A stretch of 64,000 nucleotides of DNA from Phytophthora sp. 'mugwort'. Its lineage: Eukaryota; Oomycota; Peronosporomycetes; Peronosporales; Peronosporaceae. Below, in pieces: positions 33,766 through 45,364 of the stretch (position 1 is the stretch's first letter; the number at the start of each line of letters is the position of its first letter). The stretch spans positions 7,440,001 to 7,504,000 of the forward strand of contig JAUCEF010000007.1 of the NCBI GenBank assembly GCA_033558025.1. The letters run 5' to 3'. The position numbers were made by a program, and so were the translations under genes. The notes beneath the pieces are model-generated. The model did not search any database, had not been told where the DNA came from, and saw nothing but the letters and a program-made list of their open reading frames with translations.

Positions 33766-34690
33766 TTGTCCAAGCTCGCGTGCATTCAACTTACAGCGGT
33801 CAGATTCCTCACGTTGTCGATAGATGTGGTGGCGATTGAATCTGGACTTCGGAGCCTGTCATCTTGTTCGTTGTCGACAGCCGCGTTCTCGCTCGGCGCA
33901 TTGTTGCCACTCGTGAAGACTTTCCGGGAATCGGCAATACTGGCCCTTCAAGAAGCCGTCACATCATCAGATGATGAACCAGCCCCGGGCGAATCAGCCC
34001 CAGTGAGCACACGAACCAAGCTGGGGACAGCGCCCCGCTTGAGGCCGCCACGGTGCATGCAGTCGATGCAGTGGGCGCGGAGGACCGATCCGTACTGGCT
34101 TTGCGTGAGCAGCCTTAGCACCGGTATTCTTCTGCCGAGCACTTGCTGACTGTGTCCCGCTTTATGTTCAGCTGGAGGTGCACATGCAGGGCCACCTATC
34201 GGCGCCGATCTTGAAGGCGCGGCTTGCTTCTTGGAAGAGCGTGCTGGTGGGTCAGTGGAGCGCGATTGCGAGCTGCGCCGTTTATTACCGCGGGAGTGGT
34301 TTCGGGAAGGAGCTTCCGCCTACATCTCCGTGGCAGCAGGAGTCGCAGTCTCATTATCGGCAGGAGGGCCGGCTATCAAACTTGACGTACGCGATATACG
34401 TTAGCGCCGGGGGGAGCGAATGGGGTCTTTGCACGGTGGCTCATGTTCGTTATGGGGGGGTGCCTTCGTACCAACTTTCGTCATTATTTATATTCAGCGT
34501 TTCTTGCAGCAGGGAACGGTTTATGGTCGCACCATGTGGGGCGTGTGACTGGACATCTGTATGTGTCCGCTCTGCCGTTAGCGAGAGCCGCGTGGTTGAT
34601 AGCACCTCCCGCACAGGTCCCAGCAGCCAATCTCTAAGTCAAAACGACAAAACACTTGCAAGGCACAATAACATGCGGTAGGGAATAATT
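33766..34690 (-). other. Cys-rich retroelement-like coding remnant
   Basis: On the minus strand a long, partly open frame encodes a Ser/Arg/Pro-rich segment (about 34400-34190) followed by Cys-containing sequence (AHCIDCMHRGG and later WQQCAERERGCRQ). This resembles the nucleic-acid-binding N-terminus of a transposable element, but no family is certain. Its 5' edge matches 29985-30030 in inverted orientation. Confidence 0.3.
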
Positions 34691-35030
34691 TGAAACGCAT
34701 TCAGTATTTGTTGAAATGCATTTATAATACGTGTTATAATGTATTGTGAAAAGCGCTCGGAATGACTGTTTGAATTGCAAATCGGCTGTTATACAGACCT
34801 ATTTAGTATGTGAGCGCTTATTTATTTCAATATCTCCTGTTTTTATAAGTGGCTTCCCGTATTTAGACTCATTTTTATGTAGTACCACACGACGTATTGG
34901 CTCGAAGTTATTCAGAGCCCGAATCGATTTGGTCTCAAAATAAGTTAGAATGTCAGCATTGAATCGGCATTCCGAGCTAACACGCGCATATATAAAAATA
35001 CAAGACGAAGCAACAGAATGCAAGTACCAG

Positions 35031-35517
35031 CGAGAGTGTATGTAAAAACCATGTAAAAACCGGTGGTATCAACAGGACGAGCAGAACCAACGTCCGCGTC
35101 GATAATACTGAGTTTCAGTCCGACCCAGAAGGCAGTTATGAAACTCTTTATGCAAGAGCTGAGGAACGAGTAGCTGCAGCGTTAGCCACTTACAACGTAC
35201 GAACGCTGCGCCCCGACACTAACATCTATGCTAAGTTAAGTCAAGGCGCCACTCAACAGGGCTGCGCTTTGACTGAGTCAAGCTGGTGCACTGTAGTGAC
35301 AGCGGTGACTGCTAGCTTCCAGCGGCGTCGAAAGGACACAGGACGTCTCTGCGTGGAATTGTTCGCGTTTCCAGTCAAAGAGAGTCAGGCGGGAGATGCT
35401 GCACGACGCCGTGCAACACGAAATCGAATTCAGCAAGCTGCTGAAGACATCGATGAGTCCTCGCGGATAGGGTCGACATTCACGTTGGTTCGATTGCCCG
35501 CACTCATTGGGAGATGA
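35031..35517 (+). other. Uncharacterised open frame in the repeat region
   Basis: An open frame without an upstream ATG from about 35031. It encodes an acidic then basic helical protein (ETLYARAEERVAAALATYNV; RRRATRNRIQQAAEDIDESS). The composition is like a coding sequence, but I recognise no family. It is probably a truncated element protein. Confidence 0.3.
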
Positions 35518-35850
35518 CCCAAGCTCGTCGGCCGGTAGGAACACCCGTTGACGTCCCAGACAGTGCTATGTTTAGGCAAATGCATCATCTGGACGCAGTT
35601 GGTGCGGCCAAAAAAACGATCGTCTAGACCGCGACGAAGACATATAGGTCTAGAATGGCTCCTCGGAGCTACAGCTTATATTCAACATTCAAACGCTACG
35701 CATCATACTGGGGCTTCCAAGCCACAATGCCATGGGGAAGTGGCATCTTCTCGTCGTTTGTCCCGCCGCCAGAACCAGAAGAAGACATAGAAGATGTTGA
35801 TCATCAGGATAACTAGAAGTGTGAATTCTAGGCTATTTTCTAGTACATTT

Positions 35851-36078
35851 TTATCTTTCTCTAAAAACATCACCTCGCTGTGCTCGTGGGGAGTGAGCAG
35901 GCTGTCTAGTCTTCGCTTCGCGTGTTCCTGGCATAACATGACCACATTGCATGAATTGCTGGTACCACCTCAGCACTGTACGCCCACTAATGCCGAATAT
36001 GTGGCCAACCCGACCACAGGGCACCCCATACGCATAGTGCAGCACCACAGCCCTCCATCGGAATTCTGTAGCGTACAT
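35851..36078 (-). mobile_element. Transposase N-terminal helix-turn-helix fragment
   Basis: MYATEFRWRAVVLHYAYGVP followed by GISGRTVLRWYQQF matches the helix-turn-helix start of Tc1/mariner-like transposases that are common in oomycetes. The DDE core does not follow, so this is a fragment. Confidence 0.55.
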
Positions 36079-36259
36079 TATTCTTCGTCGTGTCCACTGA
36101 TTATATTTTGCTTAGTCTAATTTAGACTGGGCCGTCGACCCCCATTAACCATAACTTGCCCTGTTGTATACTGTCAATAAGCTAAAATGGGAAATCATAA
36201 CTAGCCTTTCTCCAATCGGTTCCAGCAGCGGAATCGGCAACAAGTGTCGAGAACCGTAT

Positions 36260-38180
36260 TACTATCTTGAACGTGATCATGTTACCGGCATTGCTGTTCA
36301 CGACAGCGGTTTTTGATCTACCACCATGGGCGCAAACTCAACTACGAAACTTACAAAAACAGTTTGTGTGGAAACATTCCACAAGCACCGAAGCTTGTCG
36401 ACATAAAATTAACCCGGGGTTGCTATACATGCCTAAAGGCTGGAGAAGCAGGGCTGGCGTCGATATCGATTGCATGCAAGTCCCAAAAGCTTAAGCACGC
36501 AATGCTGTGGTTAACACAAAAGAAATATCTATACCATGTCGCCTGGAAGGCGTGGGTATTTAGAGAAGCCTCGATGCCTTGGGCAGACGGTATCTCGCCA
36601 CAATAGCAATGGAGACGGCAACTCGCTCTGCAAAAGCGGACACCTGAACATGCAACAACTCGGGGGGGGGGGGGGTACGCTCGGACTCAGTGAGGAAGAG
36701 CTGATCGATCAGAGACTTTTACGCCATAGAGAGATCGAGAATATGGAGAAAATGGCAATTAGCTGGAACAATGAGGATGAATGGGTAATCGAGTTACCAC
36801 GCCCTATACAACATTCGGCCAGAGGCATGTCATACGCGGAACACGTCTTCTGGCCCATCTACCTTTGGAACGACAATCCCTGGATCACGGACGCCAAGGG
36901 CGCCACGCTCCAAAATAATAAATATACCAGGATCCAGTCATTCACGATAGCAGCGTTACAAATTCACTGGCCAGGGGTAACAACGACACGGTGGTAATTC
37001 CGGTTGAAGAGCCAGCAGCACATTCGCAAGCCAAGCTTCGGAGATGGGCGGTGGTCGTTTTGCTTAATGCACCGGAGATTGACATAGGCGAAACCGTAGA
37101 GGTGAAGGACGAATTAAGGTTGCGGCAACCCGACCAGCTCCAATTGGAATATATTTGGAAGTTCCAGGGGACGGGGCGAGTCACCGGAAGACCAACAACT
37201 CAACTGAGAACGCGACCAATAGCATCCAGTTAGAGCAAATGGGTGGCGGTCTACATTGGAAAATCAGCGGGATTGACGCACTGTACGATAAGGTTCAGGG
37301 GGATGCTCGAAAGCTGGGTGAAAGTCAAAAAATGGAGGACTCGTGCTCCACGCACATCCTAAAGTGCACGAATTTCCTTGGGAAGCGCCGGAAAAGGTGG
37401 CAAACAAGCATGTGCATCAAGGTGTGCATTCCGGCACATCAAAAAGGTGGAAGTAGAGCTTCCAAAGCTCATCGAAACACTCACAGAGAAAGCAAAAATG
37501 AGTCCGTGGCAAGCGGTGGTACAACAACACAATCGAAGCAGCTAAGGGCTCACCGGAAGGACCTCACTGAATACCAAGTGTGGGTTGCGTACAGAGTGGG
37601 GACTAGACAGTTAAATTTGTATCACGACGCTCGAGTCAACGATAACAGTTGCAGAAAGAATCTCAAGGAAACAAAGAAACTCTCGAGCACATTTTTGGGG
37701 AATGCCCAACAGCACAGGCTTGTTGAGACTTATTCATCAGCCATTGGACAGCAGAACAATGGCAAGGGAACCGGCTCGAGGTATTCCTACTTGGATGTGC
37801 ACCAAGAGCAGCCCCAAAGATCTCCAAAACAATGCAGGCAAAACTGCAAGCAGTCCTTCCGAACGACATAGCAGCCTTATAGAAAGTATGGAACCGCATT
37901 TGGCATATCCTGCATGCATCACGAGCTTATGGATTTAGCGCAATCGAGTGGTCTTTGAACATGAAGAAATATTCAGGGACCAAAGTGTCCGAGAATTCTG
38001 GAATACCGGAACGAGACAGCTTGGGCACTCGCGACAGGAGAAAGTCGGCAATCGGAGACGAGAGTACGAGGAGCTTAGCTTAAGCAACTATTGGTACAAC
38101 GACCCAGAGAGGCGCCATCAAAATGACCAATATGCCAAGATCTGCAAAGGAACAGAGCTTGGTGCACAAGCTTAAGACTT
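36260..38180 (+). mobile_element. 3' part of a LINE retrotransposon
   Basis: Begins within the late reverse-transcriptase region: INVIMLPALLF-like sequence, then LRNLQKQFVW, and SQKLKHAMLWLTQKKYLYHV. About 1.3 kb later comes the zinc-binding end of LINE ORF2 in several frames (VWVAYRVGTRQLNLY; then the ETLEHIFGECPTAQAC pattern with Cys and His, and HILHASRAYGFSAIEW). Multiple frameshifts and a run of about 14 G at 36661 are present. The 5' half is absent, as is usual for 5'-truncated LINE copies. A CT-rich run at about 38219 may mark the 3' end. Confidence 0.75.
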
Positions 38181-38387
38181 ACCAGACTTCTTGCAGATGT
38201 TAATCATTCCATAGAAAGTCTCTCTCTCTCTCTTTCTCCAATCGGCCTGATTTATGAGCCCATCCTGCTAGACAAAATAGCCGCCACAATAAAACTACTA
38301 TAAATGCATTTCGAAAACAAAAACAGTATATTCCCTCATCCGTCACCCCCTCTAACAACCAATACCTCTCAAATGTGAAGAATTTGT

Positions 38388-38610
38388 TTACTCAAGCGAC
38401 AGCTCCGACATGAGCAAAGCTTCTGGCTCGTATTTCGCCACATATCGCACATGGCGCCAGCAGTTTTCGATGGTTTGCGACGTCACGTCGGTCCACGCTT
38501 GCTGGATCGTTGCAGACGTTGACGTGCGTGTCATAGTCGCCTTGCCGGGCAACTTTGGCAGATTGAACTTCTTCGCCCAGCGACACAGCATTGCGCGCGA
38601 CTACAATCAT
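38388..38610 (-). mobile_element. Pogo/Tigger transposase C-terminal fragment
   Basis: The minus strand encodes IQQAWTDVTSQTIENCWRHV, the pattern found near the end of pogo/Tigger (DDE_1) transposases where an A-W-x-x-V-x-x-x-T-I-x-x-C-W motif follows the catalytic core. No other part of the element is seen nearby. Confidence 0.6.
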
Positions 38611-39108
38611 GGTGCTAACCTTTGGCCTTGATAATTGCGATCTTCTGCATCAGCGTCATTGTCATCACGTTTGATGCCATTTTCCCGCCGACCTGTCCCA
38701 ACATTTGCCCTCCTCTAAAGTGACGAGTACCACGGGGAGGGAGTATACTGTATGAGCACTATCTCGAAGTTGAATGATACGTATAGTACTTGTAGGGTTT
38801 ACGTGTACTGTAACTAGCGTTATGTATGAAAGGAGCAGGGAGTGGTAGTGGCTAGTTTACAGCGATGCATCGCCGACCATCGCCGAGCACTTGGTGCACA
38901 GACGGCAAGCGCAAGACACGCACGACCCAATGCCGCCACTACAATAAGCTGTTCATCACCAGGAGCAAAGATCGCTGGCGCCATCACATGCGCGGCTGCG
39001 ACAGCTTGCCGTCCGCGTTCCGCCACTACTTCTCCGGCTACGAGCGCAATGCGCTGCACATATCTAACCGCCGACTGTCGTTGATATGGATCGGAAGTCG
39101 CATCCGAA

Positions 39109-39970
39109 ATGGCATCAGAGCCTCCATTAAGCCCTGCGCTCGAGCCAAGTCATGCACTCGAGTCGGAACCTGACAGCCCTAACACGTCAATTATTGGCGT
39201 TCGAAGTGCCAATGTTACACCTGCACAGAACAGTTTGCTCCGGGCTGCTGATGCTATGTCTGGTACTGCTGCAACGAATTTTTTGACCCGCGTTTCCGAC
39301 GAAATGACTGAAATTCTGCTCATCCACGGACCTTGCAGCCTCATGCGAAGCGCCTGGACGAGGTATGACGATATTGCCACCTGGTGACGGGTGCATCATG
39401 CGAACGAACTCTGCTACGTGTTTACACTTTTCTGATAGTGGGGGGTGTTACCAAGGCTGACCTGGTGTGCGAGGTGCAGAATTTGGCGGTGGAGGAGGAG
39501 ATCTCGCTGGTCACGCACGAGTCCAACCATGAAGGGACCATCCTCGATGGTTGCTCAGCGCCAAGGAGAACGAGGTCATAGTGCTGTACTGGGTTGGTAC
39601 GTTGGACGTTTGAGCGGGATTCACACGACGTGCGATTGCTTGAGGTGATTCTTTTAGGTGTCTTGTCATTTAATGCTTGTGTTTCTTGGCTGGCCTGACA
39701 GGACGCCTTTCGGGCTCAACGACCATCCTTCAGACTTTGGGCTTATTAACAACCGTGTCGTCGTCATAAGCCCCGTTGGAGCAAATCACGGTACCCTGCC
39801 ATCTACACTTGTCGATGTGCTGTCTGGTGAGCGGCGCTATCGCGAATGGCTAGTCGAATTGTATCTAACTGCTTGAGAGGTCTCCCCATGCATCGATTCC
39901 AGGATTCAGGAAGTTGTCGTTCAGACTGGCGCTGGCTGCCGCAAATAATATCAAGGCCCACCGGTAGTAC
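39109..39970 (+). pseudogene. Broken paralogue of the dehydroquinase-like gene
   Basis: Exon-like pieces at about 39109-39361, 39440-39596, 39702-39829 and 39908-39970 parallel the gene at 23.8 kb. They encode EILLIHGPCSLMRSAWT, then LVTHESNHEGTILDG, then NNRVVVISPVGANHG and a final FRLALAAANNIKAH. The intron after SAWT has the same phase 2 and place as in the intact gene. A 1-bp loss near 39549 shifts the frame: the next codons run into TAG, while the +1 frame continues as LLSAKENEVIVLYW. The next splice junction is also out of phase. SNHEG is the signature of type II 3-dehydroquinate dehydratases and supports the family assignment of both copies. There is no zinc knuckle here. A sequencing error is possible for one indel but less so for both. 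Confidence 0.6.
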
Positions 39971-40490
39971 AGAATGCATTATTTCCGCAATAAAAGCACA
40001 TGCTACACCCCGCTACGTCATTCCGCTACATAGTCGGATGAAGCGGTCGTTGATCGGTCGGTGATTCGCACACTAATGCCCCATGGACACGTGCCTCTCA
40101 CCGCAAATGTACGCACGACCGACTCCATTCGACAGCAACGAGCCCACATCTCTCCTCGAATCTCCCGACTCGAACCAATGCCTACATGCGGTTCTGCTGA
40201 GAGCAACGGCCGCCTCAGGTGGACAACATCTTCAGCTGCAACGAGAAGATTGCTTGTCTACAATTGAGCCGCGCACACTGGCGATGAGATGGGCAATACC
40301 ATTGTCGACGTTACTTTGGCTAGCCCCTCACGAGTCCTGCAGCTTCCTGTGTCTGGATTTTCAGGCGTCTTGACTTCGTTAGCGGTGAAAATGGCTACAG
40401 CAACTTCGAGACGCGCGGGAGGCTGCAAATCTGCCAGTGATACCGAGTACGGAGTTATAGATGAATTCAGTCGTCAGAAGAAGATTAAAA

Positions 40491-42010
40491 TTAATAACGC
40501 GATGAACGCCCATTACGGGCGTTCTTAGAGCGCACCTGATCGACTATATGCACGTCCCAGTGCTCGCGGTTGTACATGAAGTACATTACCGTCTCAAGCG
40601 AGACGATGTCAAGGCGCTTGCGCAGGTCAGTGTAGACGAGCTTCACGAACGAGACAAAACGCTCACATTCGTTGGATGTAGGGGTGATGAACGACGTGTT
40701 GACGTACTGAGATGGCTTCGCCACCTCGCGCTTGGTGAACGCGCCCATGGCGAACGACGGCTCTTCTTCCACGGGCGGGCGGGGGTCATGGACGCCCTGC
40801 TTGAACGGTAGGCACACCGCCCTCTCTGCACCTGTAAGTGCAGCACCTCACTACAACTTGACGATCCCACTCTCCAGCTCGGGAAAGTTGAAGATCTCAA
40901 CAGATGGAATGAGGCGGCTCTTGAGTTGCGGGTACGTCTTGATGACGTGGTCGAACAGTCGCCGCGCACCAGAGAGGGTCAGTGATGTTTTTTGCAGTGC
41001 CTTTGTGACGTTTTCAAGGTTGGCCATGTTGGAGACCAAAGTCTTGACGCGCTTGTGATCGGACCGGCGCAACAAAAGCGGCGCGATGTCGTACTCAAGA
41101 AGAGTGCTGTGGCCAAGAGACGTGATGGCTGGCTCCAGCTCGACGTATCGAGCGAGCATGGCGAACGTACTGGACCACCGGCTCTCATTGCGGATGAGAG
41201 ACGCCTTGTCGCTGATACGGCGAAGTAGGCCCGACCCTTAATAGTGCGCATCTTGGTCATCAGCGCGTGAACCTTGGCGATGACGGGCTCCTCCAGCTCG
41301 ATAAAGTCCTTGACAGCCAAACTAAATCGATGGCTTGCGCATCCGATCAGCGGGATCGCGCCCTCGCGCCGACCAATGTACTGGTTTACCGAACAGTTGT
41401 CGTCTACGATAAAGGTGACAGACTGCCACGGCTTGATATAGTGGATAGGGTGTCCGCGGTGAAATTGAATTGGCTTTGTGCACTGAGATCCTCCTCAGTT
41501 TCGACAGCGCTGAAGGCCAAGAGGATGTACTCTCGGCTGGAGCAGTCGAGATCATCATAGTAGCTGTCTTGAGCCGTGGCCAGGGCCGCTTCACCGCTGT
41601 CGAATACCGCAAAGATGGCGAGGTAGTGGCGCCCCAAGTCGCTCCACCCGTCGAGAACGAGTCCAAATTGCGTCGGGAACTTCAAGGCCACGCGCTGCTC
41701 GGCCAGCTGGAACACGAGCTTGATGTAGCGCTTCAGCGTCTCCACAGAGATTTGGGACAGCGAGGAGTTAGCACGGGCCCTTGGGTTCTCCACGAAGTTG
41801 AACGGCAAGCGGTCCATGATGACCCAGTCAAGCCAGCGGTAGATCTCACGCGTCCGGGCGTCCACGACGCGGAGCTGGAGCGCGTTGCACTGGCGGGAGC
41901 GCTCCCGAGCGTCTTGCTCGTACGTCGGTGGTGGCGTTTCAGATGATTGAGGAGGTTCGTGTACCCATGCACACTACGGTACAACTTCTTGCAGGTTGTG
42001 CACAGGTACG
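40491..42010 (-). mobile_element. Decayed hAT transposase with BED finger
   Basis: Reading on the minus strand: a BED-type finger (LCTTCKKLYRSVHGYTNLLN then HLKRHH) at about 41990-41920; the helical region IYRWLDWVIMDRLPFNFVEN; the core FGLVLDGWSDLGRHYLAIFA; IGCASHRFSLAVKDFIE; and the C-terminal dimerisation part (TSNECERFVSFVKLVYTDLR, then METVMYFMYN-like sequence). This is the hAT order. Frameshifts occur near 41930, 41440 and 41225 at least, so the protein is not made. Terminal repeats were not found by eye. The GCASHR motif is characteristic of the oomycete hAT group (established family feature, from memory). Confidence 0.75.
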
Positions 42011-43907
42011 CACCGTCGTCCTGCTCTGCTTGGTGAACAGGATGGTGCAGATCGTCTTGGGCGTAGGCAAGGTCATGGTTGAGGAGGCAATAGTGAGTGT
42101 GGGCTTGAGGAAATAGTAGAATGAGAGCTGGCTTCTTTGTGATGCTTCAGTAAGCCGCGGTGGGTGTCGGCGGCACGGGCTGAACAACTGGTTACGAGCG
42201 CGGTCTCGGTGACTGGCTGTGAGCGGTTGCCGCCAAATTTGAATTCAGAAATAATTGCAGAATAAATTGGTCGAGTAAAATACATAATTACGTATATATA
42301 CGCGAATACATTATTTAATTAACTATTTTTTCGGCATCACTGAAATCTGCTCGCCGTCGGCGCTATGCATGTCAAGCGACCAGACAAGAGCAGATTGCTG
42401 CAGCTTGCGGCCTGGCTGGCCCGCGTCACTTCGTTCTTGACACGCGCGCCGTGGCCCCACGTCTATCGCTGTATTGGCACCGCAGCGTCCACCTGGGATG
42501 CATTCGAGGGCCGACACGGGTGGCGCTGAGCGGCGATGTCACGCCCGACCAGTGAATTGATACTGTCTCGGCAATCACGGCCACCGATTGGCGCCGGCGA
42601 GCTTTCAGCGACATCTGTCGGCCAGCGGTTCTTTGTTGAGACTGCACCGCGCGTCTATAGCGTGGCGCGCTGCGCGTGACGCTGCAGAGGCTTGCGGCGT
42701 GCAAGCAAGCGTAAGGACCACAATTTGCCTTCGTGCGGCTGTGCTAGCGTGCAGATTAATGCTCGGGTTAGTAAGATAGGCTGCCAGTTTGGGTGGCTAG
42801 GCACGCAATAAGCGCCGGGGCCGCGGCAGCTCAAGTGCTGGACAAGAGCGCTTACATCACTGCTGCACGTCAGGCTCCGCAGCGAACCGATGATGGGCCC
42901 ACTGAAAGTGTCGACCTGTGGTCCCCGTTGCTTCGGAGTATCTCATCTCAGTCAAATCTTTGAGGGCGCGGCGTTTTTGCCAGAACTTTTTGGCAAGACT
43001 GCCACCTGCTCGTCGACGCCGCTGGTTCTTTGCTTGTTGTAAGTGCCGGCATTGAGATGGTTGGGCGCCAGGGATTTAGCATACGAAGCGACCCGCTCGC
43101 GGGCTGGGGCTCGTGCTTCTTGACGCGCCACGTGTGGCAGCGCGCGCTGCGCGGCGCTGGCAACTGCAGTGCACCAAGCAGAAACTACACCAAGCAGCCA
43201 GTGTGTGGTCGTCGCTCAGCATCGAAATTGAGCCAGAGCCGAGGCAGCGCTCGGATTGGATCCTCAAGCGACGCGCCAACCTATACAACAAGCAAATCAA
43301 ACCCAATTGGGGTACAAATAGGCGCAACTGCGTATCTTGTCAAAAGGGCTAGGGACATGTAACCTGCCTAAATACATAAATTTATATAAAAAATATTATA
43401 TATAGCAGGTAAACTTCCGCGCACACTTGGATTGGCTATGGGTTGCGGGCGTCATTCCCCCCGAGATATTCTCGGATAAGGTGGCGAAAGCGCGCACGAT
43501 TTCGAAAGAGCTTTCTTGCTCGCGCGCTGCAAGCACTAGACGAGCTTTTTCATTGGAGCTCATTTGGCGTGGTGCATGTGCGAAGCCAGCAGCGAGAATT
43601 GTTGCTTGCAGTGACGGCTTCTCGCCATACTGAGCACATCATCAGCATACAGAGGGACGCATGCAGAACGGCTGACAATACAAACCGCAAGAGAAGAGAA
43701 GCCAGGAAATAAAAATAGAGGCGTCGCGTTTCTCTGCAAACCAACTGCCAAAAGCGGGTACATAGTGATGTGAGTGTTTTATAGCGCAGTGCAGCACGTC
43801 TAGGGCGGCGGGCGGAAACGTCGCCGAGCGCGAGCCTCAAAACTTTCAGCGCAGCGCCACACACTCGCATTTTCAGAGAAACGATCAAGTGCCCTACATC
43901 AACGGAG
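42011..43907. other. Gene-free stretch before CCT copy 2
   Basis: No recognised coding sequence. AT-rich around 42240-42320 and 43370-43410. The last few hundred bases should hold the promoter of the CCT gene at 43908. Confidence 0.4.
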
Positions 43908-44567
43908 ATGAACATCCTGCTGTCCAGGAAGCGTAGCCGCGAGATGGAGGCGCCGTCGCCGACGCTACCAGTGTTGCGCCGCCCAAGCGGCGGGGACCGC
44001 TGCTGGCTGCTGGGTGACGTTGTCGAGAAGATGCACAGCCAGGTGCCCCGGATCGAGGTGTCGCGCCCCCTGTTGCGCGCGCGCTTAAGCTCACAGGAAC
44101 TGTTCCTGAGCGTGGTCATGGAGTGGCAAAAGGCCGAGCCGCAGAACCTGGACGCCGCCACGGATACGGCTTCGGACGGCTACACAACACCCAGCTCGGA
44201 TGACTCAGATTTCGACGCCGCATCGCCCTTGCTGCCGCTCAAGAAGGTTAAGCACGTGGACGAGGTGAGTCCCACGAGTGTGCACGATCCGCCGCGCGAA
44301 GTGGCGCCGCTGCGGCTGGACTACATCTCGGAACCCGTCAAGATGATCGGCGCCTACACGCCCGCGGCGCGTCGCATGCTACTTCAGAAATACATGGCCA
44401 AGCGTGCGCGCAGGTTGTCCCAGCACAAGGTGCGCTACGGTGTGCGCAAGACGCTGGCCAACGCGCGTCCTCGCGTAAAGGGTCGCTTCGTCAAGACCGA
44501 GCAGCCGCTCACGGCTGCCGCCGTGGAGGCTCAGCAGCAGCTACAACAGCAGCTACAACAACAGTAA
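43908..44567 (+). CDS. CCT-motif nuclear protein (copy 2)
   Basis: Single exon, 219 residues. The CCT motif is at about 150-198: YTPAARRMLLQKYMAKRARR, then KVRYGVRKTLANARPRVKGR and FVK, ending with Gln-rich repeats. The N-terminal part is short and has a Ser/Asp-rich acidic stretch at 85-105. Outside the CCT motif it shares nothing obvious with copy 1, which has an intron, so this is not a recent duplicate. The CCT motif implies a nuclear role through DNA or NF-Y contact, known from plants and only inferred here. It is an intact gene isolated between repeat blocks, next to the LTO1 gene. Confidence 0.85.
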   Translation: MNILLSRKRSREMEAPSPTLPVLRRPSGGDRCWLLGDVVEKMHSQVPRIEVSRPLLRARLSSQELFLSVVMEWQKAEPQNLDAATDTASDGYTTPSSDDSDFDAASPLLPLKKVKHVDEVSPTSVHDPPREVAPLRLDYISEPVKMIGAYTPAARRMLLQKYMAKRARRLSQHKVRYGVRKTLANARPRVKGRFVKTEQPLTAAAVEAQQQLQQQLQQQ

Positions 44568-45257
44568 GGGGCGCCCATCGCCACCGCTTCTTCCTTATAG
44601 TTTGACTCGCTCGCTGCGCTGTACTCTAAATTACTACGGTTATAATATATAGACAGCTCTCACGCTTTTCCTGGACGACATTGCACGGGGATCGAGCATT
44701 CACATCACCGTGATGGTGACGGTCACATTTACCTTGCCTTCAACTCGTATTTCTGGTGTCGCTATCAGAACTCAATGAAACGGCCGAGGAAGAGACGCCT
44801 ATATCTGACAGAGAAGTGGGCGGACCGTTACCCGCGCCAGATTCTTGCCTTCTTGCCGTTGGCGGGCTGCTGCTCCAATGGAGCCTCCATGTATTAATAT
44901 GGCCCTGCTGCCCAAGAAGTCAGGGATTTGCTGCAGTGGAATGAGTACCGTAGTGCACGATTTTTTCGGTCTTCCGCTGGAAAGTTCAGCGTGCCATCAA
45001 GTCAACGCGACTCGAAGACAGTGTCTTAGACACCGCCCTGTGGTGAACAAGATGGGCTGTGCTGTCACACCACTTTGTGTCCTCGCTGCAAAGACGCTAA
45101 CTGATTACCAATGCCAGTCACCACATAGGCGGTCAGCACGCAGTGTTCGGATAATACCGTGTGGAAACTATCTTTTACGTGTTGACCTGGTCGTCGTAGC
45201 GTCTTGCCCGCTCCAGCATTGTGACCGTCTAAGATCGTCGGTGCTCTGCTCCAGCCA

Positions 45258-45328
45258 GCGATATATCCATACAAACGCCAAGTCAAACAGACACTTGGCG
45301 TTTGTATGGATATATATTGATATATCGC
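45258..45328. repeat. Long perfect hairpin before LTO1
   Basis: Arms of 23 bp at 45261-45283 and 45293-45315 are perfect reverse complements around a 9-nt loop. A further pair, AGCGATATAT and ATATATCGCT, flanks them and extends the symmetry. It ends about 40-50 nt before the ATG at 45365, so it lies in the promoter or 5' UTR. Confidence 0.9.
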
Positions 45329-45364
45329 TCGTAGTGAGTCACTCAGCATCATTATCGAGCCGCC

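Noticed and set aside
38219..38240. CT-rich simple repeat as a functional promoter element
   Set aside because: A short run of about 10 CT units at the end of a LINE relic; most simply a 3' end microsatellite.
38860..39090. BED zinc finger in front of the dehydroquinase-like pseudogene
   Set aside because: The frame has a QCRHYNKLF segment but lacks the second Cys at the proper place and is in another frame from the pseudogene; too weak to call.
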